Shown here one piece after another: positions 60,710 through 64,000 of a DNA stretch of 64,000 nt. Positions within the stretch are counted from its first letter, which is position 1. Each line of letters opens with the position of its first letter. Both the position numbers and the translations under genes were made by a program. Source of the DNA: Omphalotus guepiniiformis (Eukaryota; Basidiomycota; Agaricomycetes; Agaricales; Omphalotaceae); the NCBI GenBank assembly GCA_028554645.1, contig JAQOOI010000022.1, forward strand, positions 1,860,001 to 1,924,000. Direction: 5' to 3'. Under the pieces are notes generated by a model. It ran no database searches and had not been told where the DNA came from. It saw only the letters and a list, made by a program, of their open reading frames with translations.

Positions 60710-62637
60710 ATGTCTCTTCCTGTTGAATCTCTCAAGTCCTTCAGTGATAATCATCCAAAGCCTTCGGACATTCACTTTCAGTATGGAACTGCTGGCTTCA
60801 GAACGCTGTACGTTTACTTGTTCTTTGTCCTGTGTATTGCACAGCTCATCTCTCTGTCGTAGCGGAAGCGTCTTGGACTCTGTTCTGTTCAGAGTAGGCG
60901 TGATCGCCGCTCTGAGAAGTATGAGACTCGATGGAAGGACGATTGGGGTCATGGTGACCGCCTCTCACAACCCAGAGCCGGTACGGCCACCCGTCGCTCA
61001 TTCATTTTGTGCTACACTTACAATTCTTTCATTTTCAGGACAATGGTGTCAAGCTTGTAGATCCGCGTGGAGAAATGCTCGAGGCTTCATGGGAAATGCA
61101 TGCTACGACAATATCGAACGCCCCAACCACCGATGCGTTCATTGATGCCATTCAGAGCTTGGTCCAAACGGCCAAAATCGACTTGTCTAAGCCCGCCCGT
61201 GTCGTATACGCCCGAGACACACGTCCTTCTGGGCCCGCTCTTGTCTCCGCTCTTGAAGATGGCTTCAAAGCCATTGGTGCTGAAGCCCGAGATGCTGGCG
61301 TGACTACTACTCCCATTCTCCATTACCTTGTCCGAGCAATTAACACAAAAGGAACTCCGAACAGCTATGGCGAGGACTCGGAAGAAGGGTACTTCACGAA
61401 ACTGAGCTCTGCATTCAAGAAACTTGTGGTGTGTATCAACATTGCACGCCTTCTTCCATATCTCGCTGATGAAATAATATATAGGTTGGCAGACCGCCTC
61501 CCTCACCCTTAGTCATTGATTGCGCGAACGGAGTAGGTACTCTCGCTGGCCGTAAACTTGTTAGCTACCTGGGAGATGCTTTACCTATCGTTCTGGAAAA
61601 CACTGCAGTGACTACTGCCGGCGTATTGAACAATTCCTGTGGAGCCGATTTCGTCAAAACATCTCAGAAACTCCCCCCCTCCCTTGCGAGTGTTTTGAAA
61701 CCTGGACAGCGAGCTTGCAGTCTTGACGGAGATGCTGATCGGTTGATTTATTTCTATTTGGATGAGCGGGGCGCATTCCATATGCTTGATGGTGATAAAA
61801 TAGCTGCTCTCGTGGCGGCATTCATAGTTGAGCTAGTCAAGCTCGCTGGACTTGAAGATCAAATCAAGGTTGGAGTTGTCCAGACAGCATACGCCAACGG
61901 TGCATCCACGAAATACTTAGAAGAGGTATTTTCTCGCTGTCTGGTTCCATCCACTACTTTGCTCTGATGCTGGATTAAGCGTCTCCCGGTCAAGTGCGTC
62001 CCTACAGGTGTCAAACACTTGCACCATGCTGCTGAAAGATACAACGTTGGAGTGTACTTTGAAGCAAATGGACACGGCACCGTATTATTCTCTCAAGAAA
62101 CCACCAGCAAGCTCGCGGAATATCAACCTTCGACTCCCGCTCAATCTCGAGCGCTCGACCACTTGATCAGTCTTACTGAGCTTATCAATCAGACTGTTGG
62201 GGATGCGCTCTCGGACATGCTCCTGGTTGAGGTTGTTCTGTCGCACAAATCCTACAGCGGTGCCGAATGGGATTCGCTGTATGTCGACCTTCCTAATCGA
62301 CTTGTCAAGGTATCGGTGGGAGACCGAAATGCGTTCAAGACCGAGGATGCCGAGCGTCGCCTAATTTCTCCTCCTGGTTTACAGCAGAAGATCGAAGATC
62401 TGGTAAATAGATATCAAGGGGGACGATCGTTTGTTCGTCCCAGTGGGACAGAAGATGTTGTTCGAGTATATGGCGAAGCCGCGATGAAGTCTCAAGCTGA
62501 CGGTAAGTTATCACACTAGCAGCTACTTCTGTTGACGTACCGCTGAAAACCCTGCAGAGCTCGCGCTACGTGTTGCAGGACTGGTATATGACGAAGCAGG
62601 CGGTGATATATCAAGTCGCCCTAAAGAATTCCTTTAA
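60710..62637 (+). CDS. PCM1: Phosphoacetylglucosamine mutase
   Basis: Converts N-acetylglucosamine-6-phosphate to the 1-phosphate, for UDP-GlcNAc and chitin. The start MSLPVESLKSFSDNHPKPSD is followed by IHFQYGTAGFRTL, then VLFRVGVIAALRS and IGVMVTASHNPEPDNGVKLV, which holds the phosphoserine active site (TASHNP). ACSLDGDADRLIYFY is the metal-binding loop, FEANGHGTVLF the sugar-binding loop and FVRPSGTEDVVRVYGEA the phosphate-binding loop. Introns at about 60810-60860, 60980-61038, 61430-61484, 61534-61545, 61925-61977 and 62500-62556. Ends SSRPKEFL. All four family motifs are intact. Confidence 0.95.
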
Positions 62638-62861
62638 CGATAGTCATGAAAGTTGTGGAAGTGTATTATATGGCATCCTGTACTTATAGAAGCAGCGGGC
62701 GGTGTATCTGTTGCACAAGTAAAGTACATACATAATAACTGTATTCACTGCCGCCGTTCGGCTAGTAGCATGACGCTCTTTGACATGAAAATGACCTTTT
62801 GTGCCTTCGAGTCAAAGAACTCTTCGTCCTCTACCTTCACCACCTATACGATACACCGCGC

Positions 62862-64000
62862 ATGTGTCGCTTCGTGATTTACAAAGGCACTTCGCCTGTT
62901 CAACTTTCTCATGTTAGATTCTAATCTGCTCTGGTTTGTGCCGTTGTTCTGACTGTTCAACTTTCTCATCTCTTCACGCGGCCATGTCATTCGATCATTA
63001 ACCAAGCATTCGATTCTCGTCTTCGATTGGACCGTCGTAGGCCTATGAATGGAGATGGCTTTGGCGTCGGTGAGCATTTCTGTCAATTGCTAAAGAGAAT
63101 CCTTGTACATAATGTTACCAGGTTGGTATGACTCGGTCTATGACGAAGAGCTCGGCAGTCAGCCCTGTATATTCACTTCTATTACCCCCGTAGGTCAGTT
63201 CAGCTATTCAATATTTCAAGTCTTATAGTTCTGTAGGCCTGGAACAATATCAATCTCACTCGACTTGCGGAGAAGATTAAATCCCCTCTGGTGTTGTCAG
63301 TCCCGCGATTGGTTCATCTTCGTTTTATAGATCCTGAATTCTTTGTCAGTGGCCATGTCCGAGCAACGACAGCGGGATCTCTATCTCTTGATAACTGCCA
63401 TCCTTTTGTGCACGGGAAACTCATGGTGGGCGACTTCCTAACCCTTCCAAAATTGCTTGTCCCTCAAGAATCGGAGAGAATAGTTCATGCATAATGGTAG
63501 CATTGCCGACTTCCACTTGATCAAAAGAAGACTTCAAGCTACTTTGCCTGACGTTGCTTTCAATGCGGTGCAGGGAAATACTGGTCAGTTAGACCTTACA
63601 GTTCCCGACTTGTATCTTATGGACACCTGTTAGACTCTGAATCGGCGTTCGCACTTTTCCTGTCAAAGGTGAGCTTAGGGTTTCGTATTGTCGAATTCGC
63701 TACTCATGTCTTCACCATAGTTGCCTGACCCTGATGCAAAGTCATTCACTACTAATGAACTGCGAGATGCCATGTCCAAGACCATATCATCTTTGAATGA
63801 CTGTGCTGATGAGGCGGGAATAACAGAGGTTTGTTTACCAGCAATATGCAATATTCTCTGTGTCTTCCGACTGATGTCCCTGGCCAGCCTAGTTTGATGA
63901 ATTTCTGCGTGACTGACGGCGAGACTATCATTGCAACCCGTTATATATCTTCCCGGACTGACGAAGCTGCTTCTCTGGTACGAACCTCCCAAACTGTTGT
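62862..64000 (+). CDS. DUG3: Glutamine amidotransferase DUG3, 5' part with anomalous first exon
   Basis: Class II glutaminase-like subunit of the glutathione-degrading DUG complex. The start MCRFVIYKGTSPVQLSH puts the nucleophile Cys second, as required. The next exon reads LFTRPCHSIINQAFDSRLRL and RRPMNGDGFGVGWYD. Then ITPAWNNINLTRLAEKIKSP, LVFGHVRATTAGSLSLDNCH, PFVHGKLMFMHNGSIADFHL and SAFALFLSKLPDPDAKSF follow across short introns. The gene runs off the window at 64000. Between SH and LF lie 57 bases (62913-62969) with an in-frame TAA and no AG acceptor (see findings), so the gene may need an unusual splice, or this copy may be broken. Confidence 0.85.
62896..62969 (+). repeat. 17-base direct repeat bracketing the DUG3 insertion
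   Basis: CTGTTCAACTTTCTCAT occurs at 62896-62912 and again at 62953-62969. Offset 57 bases. The first copy is coding (SPVQLSH); the second directly precedes the continuing coding sequence. Confidence 0.92.

Overview
The window is nuclear DNA of a basidiomycete fungus, most likely an agaricomycete. The genes are packed closely on both strands and are cut by many GT-AG introns of about 50 to 70 bases, some exons are only 13 to 22 bases long, and several families match mushroom-forming fungi best (NoxA, Pal1, a RING-CH ligase, kexin-processed repeat proteins, a BCK1-type MAPKKK, an EED-like WD protein). No rRNA, tRNA, CRISPR array or bacterial-style operon was seen. I spliced genes by eye from splice signals and family conservation, so spans are firmer than single exon edges.

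Layout. 1-7133: the end of a RING-CH membrane ubiquitin ligase, the nucleoporin NUP155/NUP170, and an RNase III-like protein divergent from it. 7589-16414: a BCK1-like kinase whose domains appear in swapped order, NADPH oxidase NoxA, then the spindle checkpoint gene MAD2 head to head with TFIID subunit TAF5. 16952-24823: a conserved protein of unknown function, a secreted-type single-pass membrane protein, a MetE-like methyltransferase and ribosomal protein eL13. 25525-27279: a 1.74 kb DNA transposon with 42 to 43 bp terminal inverted repeats and a 9 bp target duplication, and no visible transposase. 28294-40353: Pal1 divergent from a cytochrome b5 sphingolipid desaturase, HIS7, phosphoglycerate dehydrogenase, RAD51, an F-box protein, mitochondrial uL4 and cytosolic uS9. 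40830-50775: a BRCT/Myb Rap1-like protein, complex I subunit NDUFA11, an EED-like protein, a kexin-processed repeat peptide precursor, ESF1 and NudC. 50952-64000: a large polytopic membrane protein, a DUF2235 lipase-like protein, NUS1, SEC17, phosphoacetylglucosamine mutase and the start of DUG3.

Most of these are housekeeping genes with no shared pathway. Neighbours are often divergent pairs with promoters of 70 to 240 bp. The least ordinary items are the peptide precursor at 46412-47041 (seven exactly identical 19-residue peptides separated by Lys-Arg), the kinase with its regulatory segment after the kinase domain, the transposon, and two coding insertions (in noxA and DUG3) that sit where an intron would but have no AG acceptor.
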